From contig CACPOD010000002.1 of assembly GCA_902635515.1 (NCBI GenBank), forward strand, positions 93,544 to 157,543: 64,000 nt of DNA, in the 5' to 3' direction. Below, in pieces: positions 43,626 through 51,617 of this stretch. A program made the translations under genes and the position numbers. The stretch comes from an uncultured Pelagibacteraceae bacterium. GTDB lineage: Bacteria; Pseudomonadota; Alphaproteobacteria; Pelagibacterales; Pelagibacteraceae. Below the pieces are notes generated by a model. The model did no database searches and was not told the DNA's origin. It worked only from the letters and a program-made list of their open reading frames with translations. Positions within the stretch are counted from its first letter, which is position 1; each line of letters starts with the position of its first letter.

Positions 43626-44650
43626 GGATTTGGATAAATTGTTTGTACGTGGTTAATTTCTTTAATGACATCATCAGATAAGTTTACATTTACACTTTCT
43701 ATATTTGTTTTCAACTGCTCCATTGTAGTTGCTCCAATTATTACGCTAGTCATAAAGTCCTGGATTTCACAAAATTTTATCGCCATCTGACTCATATCTA
43801 GATCAAACTTTTCACTAATTTTATAATAATATTCAACTGCATCCTCAGTATTTGGCTTTCTATACCTTGTCCAGAAATCGAAATCTCTCTCCATTCTCGA
43901 TCCTTTAGGGAAATTCTTGTTTCTATACTTTCCACTTAAATATCCACTTGCCAATGGTGAGTAAGCTAAGCAGCCAATGTTTTCTCTTATAGAAACTTCA
44001 GCTAGTCCAACTTCGTAAGATCTATTTAATAAACTATAAGGATTTTGGATTGACATCATTCTTGGCAACTTTTTATCTTTGGATAACTGAAGATAATTTA
44101 AAACTCCCCAAGGGGTCTCATTTGATAAACCAACGTATCTTATTTTTCCTTGTTCAATATATTTATTTAACTCTGCAAGAACATCTTCAAATTTATTCCA
44201 TTCATTTTCCTTATGAACATAACCAAGTCTTCCAAAATTATTTACATTTCTTTCTGGCCAATGAAGTTGATATAAATCTATATAATCAGTTTTAAGTCTT
44301 TTAAGACTGTCATTTAAAGCAGTTTCTAAGTTTGGACCTGTAAAACTATTCTCTCCACTTCTTAAATAATCTCTTGCTGGACCAGCAACTTTTGTTGCAA
44401 GAATGACTTTGTCTCTTTTTTTCGTTTTTTCAAACCAGTTTCCAATAATTTCTTCTGTATCACCATAGGTTTCCTTTCTTGGTGGTACCGCATATAATTC
44501 AGCAGTGTCCCAAAAGTTTACTCCTTGATCTAAAGCAAAATTCATTTGTTTAAATGCTTCAAGCTCAGTATTTTGTTCTCCCCACGTCATAGTACCGAGA
44601 CAAATTGTACTCACTTTAATATCGGTATTACCTAAATTTTTGTAATTCAT
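43616..44650 (-). CDS. Aldo/keto reductase (Tas-like)
   Basis: NADP-dependent aldo/keto reductase of 344 residues, (beta/alpha)8 barrel. Catalytic residues: Asp48 and Tyr53 in NFWDTAELYAVPP, Lys in VILATKVAG, and His in DLYQLHWPERN. The C-terminal IIGATTMEQLKTNIESVNV is the cofactor-binding end. The PPRKETYGDTEEIIGNW stretch is typical of the E. coli Tas subgroup. The physiological substrate is unknown. It leads the minus-strand run ending in argG and is divergent from the BI-1 gene. Confidence 0.92.
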   Translation of the reverse strand: MNYKNLGNTDIKVSTICLGTMTWGEQNTELEAFKQMNFALDQGVNFWDTAELYAVPPRKETYGDTEEIIGNWFEKTKKRDKVILATKVAGPARDYLRSGENSFTGPNLETALNDSLKRLKTDYIDLYQLHWPERNVNNFGRLGYVHKENEWNKFEDVLAELNKYIEQGKIRYVGLSNETPWGVLNYLQLSKDKKLPRMMSIQNPYSLLNRSYEVGLAEVSIRENIGCLAYSPLASGYLSGKYRNKNFPKGSRMERDFDFWTRYRKPNTEDAVEYYYKISEKFDLDMSQMAIKFCEIQDFMTSVIIGATTMEQLKTNIESVNVNLSDDVIKEINHVQTIYPNPCP

Positions 44651-44692
44651 TAGAAATATTAAGTTAAAATTTTGTTAATCTTTTAAGGTATC

Positions 44693-44722
44693 TTGAATAA
44701 TTAGTAAAAGAATATATATATT
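44693..44722 (+). promoter_or_regulatory. Possible promoter of the BI-1 gene
   Basis: TTGAAT (44693-44698) is followed after 18 bases by TATATT (44717-44722). The predicted transcription start falls at or next to the ATG at 44730, which would give a leaderless message. No Shine-Dalgarno sequence is present. AT-rich context makes chance matches common. Confidence 0.35.
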
Positions 44723-44729
44723 ACTCATT

Positions 44730-45491
44730 ATGGAATTTGATAAAAACGGAATACTAAATAGAGCAAAAGCAGCACAACAAACAGCTGCTGTAATGGATGA
44801 AGGCTTAAGAGCCTACATGCTAAAAGTTTATAACTACATGGCAACAGGTATATTGCTAACTGGAATAATAGCATTATTAACATTTAAAATGTCTGTTGTT
44901 ACTAATGATGCAGGTTCAATCGTTGGTCTAACGCAGATAGGGAATGCAATTTATTTATCAGGTCTTAAATGGCTTGTAATGTTAGCACCTCTAGGTATCG
45001 TTTTTTACATGAGTTTTGGAATTAATAAAATGAGTGCATCAAAGGCACAGACTACGTTTTGGGTTTTTGCAGCTTTGATGGGTCTATCATTATCTTCAAT
45101 TTTATTGGTTTATACTGGAATGAGTGTAACAAGAGTTTTCTTCATTACATCTGCAACATTTGGAGCGATGAGTATTTATGGATACACAACTAAAAGAGAT
45201 CTTACAAAGTTAGGATCTTTTTTAATGATGGGTCTAATTGGAATAATTATAGCTTCAATTGTTAATATCTTTATGAAATCTTCTATGATGTATTTTGTGA
45301 TTTCAATTTTAGGTGTTTTAATATTTGTTGGTTTAACAGCTTATGACACTCAGAAAATCAAAAATATGTATGTTGCGTCAGACTCAGGAGAGTTAATGGG
45401 CAAAAAAGCTGTAATGGGCGCTTTAACTTTATATCTAGATTTTATCAATCTATTTATAATGTTGTTAAGATTATTTGGTCAAAGAAGATAA
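44730..45491 (+). CDS. Bax inhibitor-1 / YccA family membrane protein
   Basis: Seven-helix membrane protein of 253 residues of the BI-1 (TMBIM) family. The N-terminal MDEGLRAYMLKVYNYMATGILLTGIIAL is the bacterial YccA/BI-1 pattern. Helices follow at about 75-95, 105-125, 130-150, 160-180, 185-205 and 222-245. LIFVGLTAYDTQKIKNMY is the conserved end of helix 6, carrying the Asp of the calcium/pH-sensing pair. YccA-like members interact with the membrane protease FtsH; others leak calcium. Confidence 0.94.
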   Translation: MEFDKNGILNRAKAAQQTAAVMDEGLRAYMLKVYNYMATGILLTGIIALLTFKMSVVTNDAGSIVGLTQIGNAIYLSGLKWLVMLAPLGIVFYMSFGINKMSASKAQTTFWVFAALMGLSLSSILLVYTGMSVTRVFFITSATFGAMSIYGYTTKRDLTKLGSFLMMGLIGIIIASIVNIFMKSSMMYFVISILGVLIFVGLTAYDTQKIKNMYVASDSGELMGKKAVMGALTLYLDFINLFIMLLRLFGQRR

Positions 45492-45493
45492 AT

Positions 45494-45841
45494 TTATTTT
45501 TGAAGTTTCTTCCAGTTGGTGTTTTTTAATAAAATTCTAAGATCGTAAGAATTCTTTAGTATTTTACCACTCGTATCAGTAATCAAATATTTAAGATTTT
45601 TATTTTTAGGCTTAAAATTTTTACAAATTTTATATAGGGCATTTTCAGTAGCATTTCTAAAAACACTAAACCCCACTTGCTTACTTGAAATACTTAAACC
45701 GTAATCTTTCCAAGATCCCTCAGAAACCATCTTGGCATATAAGTCTAATATAATTTTTAGCTCATCTTTTTCAAAAAAATGTTTTTCTTCTATTTTATTA
45801 TGTGGATTATTTACTACTAATTTTAAATTACTACGCATCAA
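45494..45841 (-). CDS. DUF2794 family protein
   Basis: Soluble protein of 115 residues from an alphaproteobacterial family of unknown function. FEKDELKIILDLYAKMVSEGSWKDYGLSI and VGFSVFRNATENALYKICK are the recognisable family pattern, ending KILKNSYDLRILLKNTNWKKLQ. It overlaps yciB by 11 bases and is probably on the same transcript. Its stop lies two bases from the convergent BI-1 stop. Confidence 0.85.
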   Translation of the reverse strand: MMRSNLKLVVNNPHNKIEEKHFFEKDELKIILDLYAKMVSEGSWKDYGLSISSKQVGFSVFRNATENALYKICKNFKPKNKNLKYLITDTSGKILKNSYDLRILLKNTNWKKLQK

Positions 45842-46382
45842 TCTTGTATTTATTAATTAATGGTACCTGAAACCCTGTAAATATTATTGTTATTGGAAGC
45901 ATTCCCCATACTTTAAAATTAACCCAAAATTCTTCTGTTTGAGTTCTCCAAACAATTTCATTTAATAAAGCAAGACCAAAGAAAAAATACATCCATCGTT
46001 TGTTAAGAATTTCCCAACCAATATCAGTTAGAGGAATAGATTTACCCATAATTTTTTTAAGAATAGGTTCATTGGTAAAATATTTCCCAAAAAATAATGC
46101 AAGAGCAAACATAATGTTAATGATAGTTGGTTTAACGTAAATAAATATAGGATCATTAAAGTAGATTGTTAATCCACCAAAAAAAGTAATTAAAATTCCA
46201 CTCACCAAAGGCATTGGTGGAATTTTTTTTTCAAAAAACCAAACTACTGCTAATGCAACTAAAGTTGCAACTATTAGTGGAGGTATTGCTACAGATAAAT
46301 TTTTACCACTATTGTAATAATAGAAAAAAAATATTGCTAAAGGACCGAAATCAGTAACAAATTTTAAAAAAGATTTATTCAC
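45831..46382 (-). CDS. yciB: YciB/IspZ intracellular septation-type membrane protein
   Basis: Inner-membrane protein of 183 residues with five helices. FVTDFGPLAIFFFYYY starts the protein as in the family. PPMPLVSGILITFFGGLTIYFNDPIFIYVKPTIINIMFALALFFG is the hallmark stretch, followed by LTDIGWEILNKRWMYFFFGLALLNEIVWR. In E. coli YciB is linked to cell-envelope and division functions. It overlaps DUF2794 and is divergent from hspQ. Confidence 0.94.
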   Translation of the reverse strand: MNKSFLKFVTDFGPLAIFFFYYYNSGKNLSVAIPPLIVATLVALAVVWFFEKKIPPMPLVSGILITFFGGLTIYFNDPIFIYVKPTIINIMFALALFFGKYFTNEPILKKIMGKSIPLTDIGWEILNKRWMYFFFGLALLNEIVWRTQTEEFWVNFKVWGMLPITIIFTGFQVPLINKYKIDA

Positions 46383-46469
46383 TTAAAAGATATTAACATA
46401 TTTGCCACATCACAAAACATTTATATTTTTAGCATTGATTTTTATTTCTAAATACCCATACTAAGATTA

Positions 46470-46790
46470 ATGCCAGTTCAAAAAGCTAAATTTTCAATTG
46501 GAGACATTGTAAAGCATAAACACTTTGAATTTAGAGGTGTGATTTATGATGTTGATTTTGAGTTTAATAATTCAGAAGAATGGTATCAGTCTATTCCAAA
46601 AAATGTTAGACCAAGAAAAGATCAACCATTTTATCACTTATTAGCAGAAAATGATGAGATAACTTATGAAGCTTATGTTTCTGAGCAAAACTTGCTGATG
46701 GATGACTCTGACGAACCAATAAAACACCCTTTAATTGAAGAGATTTTTTCAGGAAAAAAAGGCTCTAGTTATTTCAAGCTTTCTAATTAA
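46470..46790 (+). CDS. hspQ: HspQ / YccV-like hemimethylated-DNA-binding protein
   Basis: Small protein of 106 residues in the HspQ family, described in E. coli as a heat-shock protein and Lon specificity factor that also binds hemimethylated DNA. AKFSIGDIVKHKHFEFRGVIYDVDFEFN, then QPFYHLLAENDEITYEAYVSEQNLL are the two conserved blocks. The C-terminus ends in a Lys/Ser-rich tail. It stands alone between yciB and the candidate RNA upstream of ccmC. Confidence 0.92.
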   Translation: MPVQKAKFSIGDIVKHKHFEFRGVIYDVDFEFNNSEEWYQSIPKNVRPRKDQPFYHLLAENDEITYEAYVSEQNLLMDDSDEPIKHPLIEEIFSGKKGSSYFKLSN

Positions 46791-46857
46791 GGCAACCATC
46801 ATTCAACCACATTTAGCTCAAATCTAGGCCATACAAATTAGCTATATTTTTAGTATC

Positions 46858-46923
46858 TTCTGGTCAAGAGTGTTAAACGTTAATTTCAATCTTATTATCT
46901 CCCCTCTGCATTCTTGATCAGAA
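46858..46923 (+). ncRNA. Candidate structured RNA or ccm leader element
   Basis: The 179-base gap before ccmC contains a long imperfect inverted repeat. Bases 46858-46872 pair with 46909-46923 over 15 positions, all paired if two G-U wobbles are allowed (GGTCAAGAGTG against CATTCTTGATC). A further TAGT/ACTA (46851-46854/46925-46928) could extend it beyond an internal loop. The wobbles are G-U only if the plus strand is transcribed, pointing to that strand. The loop of 36 bases holds the pyrimidine run TCTCCCCTCTG. No known family is recognised. It ends 46 bases before the ccmC start, so a 5' leader is as likely as a free RNA. Confidence 0.4.
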
Positions 46924-46969
46924 AACTATTTCATAATAGAAATCACAAAAAAAAATTCTAAATTAAAAT

Positions 46970-47677
46970 ATGTTTAAACTTTTTGAACCTAACAAGATTT
47001 TTAAAATCACGTCAAAAGCACCTAAGTACGTTTTATTTTTGTTTATTGTTGTATTAAGTGTTGGTTTAGTTGAAGCATTAGTCATATCTCCTGAAGATTA
47101 CAAACAAAGTGATGCAGTTAGGATTATGTATGTTCACGTTCCTGCTGCTTGGATTTCGCTTGGAATATTTTCTTCTATAACTTTGTTATGTATTTGTGGT
47201 TTTGTATTTAGAAACAAAAACTTTTTTTTAATTTCTAAAAGTTTAGCTCCTTCGGGATTTGTTTTTAATATTATAGCTTTAGTTACAGGATCAATTTGGG
47301 GAAAACCAACTTGGGGAACTTGGTGGGCTTGGGATGCAAGAATTACTTCAATGCTAATATTAGCTTTGTTCTATGCAATGTATTTAATTGTATGGAGAAT
47401 TTATGATAAGGAAGAAAAAGTCTATAAGATTTCAACTTTTATAACTATTTTAGGAATTATTAATGTTCCAATTATAAAGTACTCAGTTGATTGGTGGAAT
47501 ACACTCCATCAGCCTGCATCTATTAATATTTTGTCAAAAAGTTCAATTCATTCATCAATGCTTTACCCATTATTGATAATGACTGCGGCATTTGCACTTT
47601 TTTCATTGTTAATTTTCTTAATGAAATATAATACAGAACTGATAAAAATTAAAAATAAAGGCTTAGATAGATTATGA
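46970..47677 (+). CDS. ccmC: Haem exporter/handling protein CcmC
   Basis: Membrane protein of 235 residues with six helices that loads haem onto CcmE. The WWD domain is GTWGTWWAWDARITSML. The haem-ligand His are in MYVHVPAAW (before the WWD loop) and near WWNTLHQPAS. It is the first ccm gene of the run; ccmA and ccmB, which usually precede it, are not here. It overlaps ccmD by four bases. Confidence 0.96.
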   Translation: MFKLFEPNKIFKITSKAPKYVLFLFIVVLSVGLVEALVISPEDYKQSDAVRIMYVHVPAAWISLGIFSSITLLCICGFVFRNKNFFLISKSLAPSGFVFNIIALVTGSIWGKPTWGTWWAWDARITSMLILALFYAMYLIVWRIYDKEEKVYKISTFITILGIINVPIIKYSVDWWNTLHQPASINILSKSSIHSSMLYPLLIMTAAFALFSLLIFLMKYNTELIKIKNKGLDRL

Positions 47678-47901
47678 TAAATGAATTACTTTTTATGAAT
47701 GGATATGCGGTGTACGTGTTATCTGCTTTTAGCTTTACCTTATTAAGTTTCCTAGGTTTATATTTGGTAACTAAAATGCAATTTGTTAAAGAACAAAATA
47801 AATTTGTTGCTAAATTTGGATCACTTACTGCTGAGCAAGCTAATTCTGCAAAATCACAAAGAATAAATAAAGAAATTTTAGCAAACGTAACAAATAATTA
47901 A
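47674..47901 (+). CDS. ccmD: Haem exporter accessory protein CcmD
   Basis: Small membrane protein of 75 residues with one helix (YAVYVLSAFSFTLLSFLGLYL) and a charged tail containing many Lys, Asn and Gln. It is needed for release of holo-CcmE from CcmABC in other bacteria. The call rests on length, the single helix after a short NGYAVYV start, and the position between ccmC and ccmE. Confidence 0.85.
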   Translation: MINELLFMNGYAVYVLSAFSFTLLSFLGLYLVTKMQFVKEQNKFVAKFGSLTAEQANSAKSQRINKEILANVTNN

Positions 47902-47911
47902 CTTTTAAACC

Positions 47912-48331
47912 ATGTATGGTCGAAAAGTTAAATTAAGATTTGTGTTTGTAGTAATAATCTTAATCACTTTAATTCTAACAACATTTTTGATTTTAAAATC
48001 ATTAGAGGAAAATGTTGTATATTTTCAATCTCCTTCCGAGATAAAATCACTTTCTGAAATAGATAAAAGCAAAATAAGAGTTGGAGGAATGGTTAAAAAA
48101 AACTCTATTTCCATAAGTTCAAATGAAGTTAATTTTATAATTACAGACTTTAAAAATGAAATAAGTGTTACTTACTCAGGAGCAGTACCAAATTTATTTG
48201 CTGAAGGAAAAGGGGTTGTTGCAGAAGGTTTTTTGAAAGATAGAAACTTTTTCTCTGCAACAAAAATTTTAGCAAAGCATGATGAAAATTATATGCCTCC
48301 GGAAGTAAAAGAAGCATTAGGAGAAAAATAA
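47912..48331 (+). CDS. ccmE: Cytochrome c maturation haem chaperone CcmE
   Basis: Periplasmic OB-fold haem chaperone with one N-terminal membrane anchor, 139 residues. [23 protein letters not shown] is the anchor. [20 protein letters not shown] and [12 protein letters not shown] are the conserved strands. The haem-binding His is His123 in [13 protein letters not shown]. It follows ccmD by 10 bases and precedes ccmF by one. Confidence 0.95.
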   Translation: MYGRKVKLRFVFVVIILITLILTTFLILKSLEENVVYFQSPSEIKSLSEIDKSKIRVGGMVKKNSISISSNEVNFIITDFKNEISVTYSGAVPNLFAEGKGVVAEGFLKDRNFFSATKILAKHDENYMPPEVKEALGEK

Positions 48332-48332
48332 A

Positions 48333-50207
48333 TTGATCTATAATCTTATTGGATATTATTCATTAGTAATAGGATTAATTATTGGATTATCATTATTTTA
48401 TTTTTCATATAAAAATTTTAATAACTCAAACACTTTAGAAACCAAAATATTATCATTTACATTTTTACAATTATTTTTTGTTGTCATTAGTTTTTTGTGT
48501 TTGATTTTTTCTTTTGTTATTTCGGATTTTAGTAATGAAACAGTATTTAATAATTCTCACACTACCAAACCATTATTTTACAAAATAAGTGGAACTTGGG
48601 GAAATCATGAAGGTAGTTTATTATTATGGTTACTTGTTTTAACTTTGTTTATTTTCTTATTTTTAGTAAGAACTAAAAATCAACCAGTAAAATACAAAAT
48701 TTTAACTCTAGTTTTTCAACAAATAATAATAGTTGGTTTCTTTTTATTTTTAATCAAAACATCAAATCCATTTAATTATATTTTTCCAATACCTACTGAA
48801 GGTCTTGGATTAAACCCAATTTTACAAGACCCTGCTTTAGCAATTCATCCACCTGTTTTATATTTAGGCTATGTAGGTTCTTCAATTATTTTTTCATCTG
48901 TTTTGGCAGCAACAAGTTTAAAAATTATTTCTACTAGTTGGGCATCCCATATTAAGAAATGGATCCTAATTTCATGGATATTTTTAACTTTAGGAATACT
49001 GCTTGGATCAATTTGGGCTTATTACGAATTGGGCTGGGGAGGTTTTTGGTTTTGGGATCCAGTTGAGAATGTTTCTCTAATGCCGTGGCTTGCATTAACC
49101 ACTCTTTTACATTGTATTTTAGTATTAGAAAAAAAATCTATTTTAACTTCATGGGTAATAATTCTTTCTATTGCAACATTTACATTAAGCATGTGTGGAA
49201 CATTTTTAGTAAGATCAGGAATATTAAATTCAGTTCATACATTTGCTAATGATCCTGAAAGGGGTTTATTTATTCTTGTTTTTCTATTCATTTTGATTTT
49301 TTTATCTATTTTAATTTTTTTCTTTTTTCATAAAGATAATGAACGAAAATCTCATAGCTTTTTTTGGTTGAGCAAAGAAACTTCAATATTAATTAATAAC
49401 TGGTTCATGATGTATTTTTTATCAGTAGTATTAATTGGTACCGTTTATCCAATTTTTTTAGATGTAATTTCTTCTCAAAAAATATCTGTCGGACCGCCAT
49501 TTTATCATAAATTGATAATTCCATTTTTAATTCCATTTTTATTCATGATGGCGATTGGTCCAAAATTTAAATGGATCAAATCTCAACTAGAAGATAAGGT
49601 TTATTTAATTTCTTTTTTGATTATCTCACTTTTATTAGCATTTTTAGTATTAAAAAATTTTAATCAAAATATTTTAATAAATACAATTTTGATATCGAGT
49701 GCGCTTTATTTATTCTTTATGACGTTGAGAGATTTTTTTGTAAAAAAATATAAAAATATTTCACAGAATATTGCTCATTTTGGATTTAGTTTATTAATCC
49801 TAAGTATTTTATTTAATAATTTATTTGCAAGCGAAATTATAACAAATCTTAAGGTTGGTGAAACTTTTGAAAATTCGAAAACTAAGATAATTTTTGAAAG
49901 TGTTGATCAGAAAAAAGAAAAAAATTATAATGCTATTGTTGCGAATTTTTCTGTAATTAATTTAAATGGTGAAAAGGATAGATTTTCTCCAGAGCTGAGA
50001 ATTTATAATCAACCCGTCATTGCCACAAGTGAAGCTGATATTAAAACAACACTTATGTCAGATAGATTTATTGTAATTAATCTGGTTCAAAATCAAGATT
50101 TTTTCAACGTAAGATACCAAGTTAAACCATTTATGCTATGGATCTGGTTATCAGTAATTCTAATATCTTTTGGAGGTGTTGTTAGCTTTTTACAAAAAAG
50201 ATCATGA
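48333..50207 (+). CDS. ccmF: Cytochrome c haem lyase subunit CcmF
   Basis: Large membrane protein of 624 residues with about 13-15 helices that attaches haem to apocytochrome c. The likely start is TTG at 48333. The WWD domain is LGWGGFWFWDPVENVSLMPWL. SGTWGNHEGSLLLW and LQDPALAIHPPVLYLGYVG carry conserved His, and SMCGTFLVRSGILNSVHTFA follows. The C-terminal periplasmic domain (about 510-600) is present. It overlaps ccmG by four bases. Confidence 0.96.
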   Translation: MIYNLIGYYSLVIGLIIGLSLFYFSYKNFNNSNTLETKILSFTFLQLFFVVISFLCLIFSFVISDFSNETVFNNSHTTKPLFYKISGTWGNHEGSLLLWLLVLTLFIFLFLVRTKNQPVKYKILTLVFQQIIIVGFFLFLIKTSNPFNYIFPIPTEGLGLNPILQDPALAIHPPVLYLGYVGSSIIFSSVLAATSLKIISTSWASHIKKWILISWIFLTLGILLGSIWAYYELGWGGFWFWDPVENVSLMPWLALTTLLHCILVLEKKSILTSWVIILSIATFTLSMCGTFLVRSGILNSVHTFANDPERGLFILVFLFILIFLSILIFFFFHKDNERKSHSFFWLSKETSILINNWFMMYFLSVVLIGTVYPIFLDVISSQKISVGPPFYHKLIIPFLIPFLFMMAIGPKFKWIKSQLEDKVYLISFLIISLLLAFLVLKNFNQNILINTILISSALYLFFMTLRDFFVKKYKNISQNIAHFGFSLLILSILFNNLFASEIITNLKVGETFENSKTKIIFESVDQKKEKNYNAIVANFSVINLNGEKDRFSPELRIYNQPVIATSEADIKTTLMSDRFIVINLVQNQDFFNVRYQVKPFMLWIWLSVILISFGGVVSFLQKRS

Positions 50208-50722
50208 AAAATAAAATATTACCTTTTTCAGTTATTATTATTTTTGGAATAATATTTTTTATTTTTTACAAAGGTTTAGAAGACTCAAAAATATATACTC
50301 CAGATGTTAATACAAAAAAAGAGATACCAGTGTTTAATACTAAAGAATTTTTTTCTGGAGAAAATGTAAAATCATCAAGTATCTTTGAGTTAGATAAGGT
50401 TTATTTATTAAATATTTGGTCATCTTGGTGTGTACCATGTCGACAAGAACATCCTCTTTTGATGAATTTAAATTTAGAGAATAAATTAAATATTATTGGT
50501 ATGAATTATAAAGATAATTTAAAAAATGCAGAAAATTTTTTAAAAGAACTAGGAAACCCTTATAAAGAAATCTTTATTGATTTAGATGGTACAATTGCAA
50601 TTGAGTGGGGAGCATATGGGGTTCCTGAATCATTTTTAATTTATAATAATGAAATTATTAAAAAATATATTGGACCTCTTAACCAAGAATTAGTTGATGA
50701 AATTAATTTATTGATAAAATGA
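50204..50722 (+). CDS. ccmG: Thiol:disulfide reductase CcmG (DsbE)
   Basis: Membrane-anchored thioredoxin-fold protein of 172 residues that keeps the haem-binding Cys of apocytochrome c reduced. An N-terminal anchor (about 6-22) precedes the active site WSSWCVPCRQEHP. The cis-Pro is in YGVPESFLI, and IGMNYKDNLKNAENFLKELGNPY is the CcmG-specific region. It overlaps ccmF and ccmH by four bases each. Confidence 0.95.
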   Translation: MKNKILPFSVIIIFGIIFFIFYKGLEDSKIYTPDVNTKKEIPVFNTKEFFSGENVKSSSIFELDKVYLLNIWSSWCVPCRQEHPLLMNLNLENKLNIIGMNYKDNLKNAENFLKELGNPYKEIFIDLDGTIAIEWGAYGVPESFLIYNNEIIKKYIGPLNQELVDEINLLIK

Positions 50723-51081
50723 AAATTCTTAAATTTTTTTTAATTATTATAATATTATTCCCTTTAAGTAGCGTTAATGCAGAGGAAAACGACAAAAGAA
50801 ATAAAATAACTAAAAATTTACGATGTCTTATATGTCAAGGTCAATCGGTCTACGATTCAGACTCTGAATTTGCAAATAGTTTAAAAATTGTAGTTGATAA
50901 AAAGCTTCAAGAAGGTCTTTCTGAAGATCAAGTTTATGAATATTTTAAAACTAAATATGGAGAATGGATACTTTACGATCCTGGTTTAAATAAAAATACA
51001 TATATTCTTTGGTTATTGCCGATATTGATATTTTTAATCGGAGGTGCAATAATCTACAAAAGCTTTATAGTTAAAAAATAA
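50719..51081 (+). CDS. ccmH: Cytochrome c maturation protein CcmH (short form)
   Basis: Exported membrane-anchored protein of 120 residues. Signal peptide MKILKFFLIIIILFPLSSVNA is followed by the redox motif LRCLICQGQSVYDSDSEFA. A helical bundle and a C-terminal anchor (YILWLLPILIFLIGGAIIYKSF) complete it. No CcmI (the TPR half found in E. coli CcmH) is encoded next to it. The ccm operon seems to end here or run on into the PagL-like gene 11 bases later. Confidence 0.93.
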   Translation: MKILKFFLIIIILFPLSSVNAEENDKRNKITKNLRCLICQGQSVYDSDSEFANSLKIVVDKKLQEGLSEDQVYEYFKTKYGEWILYDPGLNKNTYILWLLPILIFLIGGAIIYKSFIVKK

Positions 51082-51092
51082 ATTAATTAGTA

Positions 51093-51605
51093 ATGAATTT
51101 AAAAAAATTTTTAATCAATCTGTTAATGATCGCATTCGCATTTTCTTCGATTGCAGAGGAAAAAGTTTTAAAAGATCAAAATACAGAATTCAGTGTTTAC
51201 ACAGGAATGTTTGATTTTAGTGATGATGGAAAAAAATCAACTTTAATTGGTTTTCAACATCAGAATGAAAATTTAAATAGAGATACTATTTTAGGAAATC
51301 TTTCTCCTATAACTGGATTTTTAATTACAGCTGATAATGCAGGATATATTTATACAGGTGTTCAAGCTCAATATAAATTAGGAGCATTAAATTTAACTCC
51401 AAGCTTTACACCGGGAATATATCATGAGGGAGATGGTAAAGACTTGGGCCATTTAATTGAATTTAAAAGTGAGTTACAAATTTCACTTGATCTGTCAAAA
51501 ACAAGTGAATTAGGTTTTTCCTACAATCATATATCTAATGCAAGTCTAGGAGACAAAAATCCTGGGGCAAATAGTTATATGTTTAATTTCTTCAAAAACT
51601 TTTAA
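51093..51605 (+). CDS. PagL-like lipid A 3-O-deacylase / acyloxyacyl hydrolase
   Basis: Outer-membrane beta-barrel of 170 residues with signal peptide (MNLKKFLINLLMIAFAFSSIA, cleavage before EEKVL). The PagL hallmark is FSYNHISNASLGDKNPGAN: His146, Ser148 and Asn149 match the H-x-S-N active site. The sequence alternates hydrophobic and polar residues as in eight-stranded barrels and ends NSYMFNFFKNF with a C-terminal Phe. It would remove the 3-O acyl chain from lipid A. It sits between ccmH and the hydroxyacid oxidase and has no evident link to either. Confidence 0.82.
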   Translation: MNLKKFLINLLMIAFAFSSIAEEKVLKDQNTEFSVYTGMFDFSDDGKKSTLIGFQHQNENLNRDTILGNLSPITGFLITADNAGYIYTGVQAQYKLGALNLTPSFTPGIYHEGDGKDLGHLIEFKSELQISLDLSKTSELGFSYNHISNASLGDKNPGANSYMFNFFKNF

Positions 51606-51617
51606 TAAAGATACACC

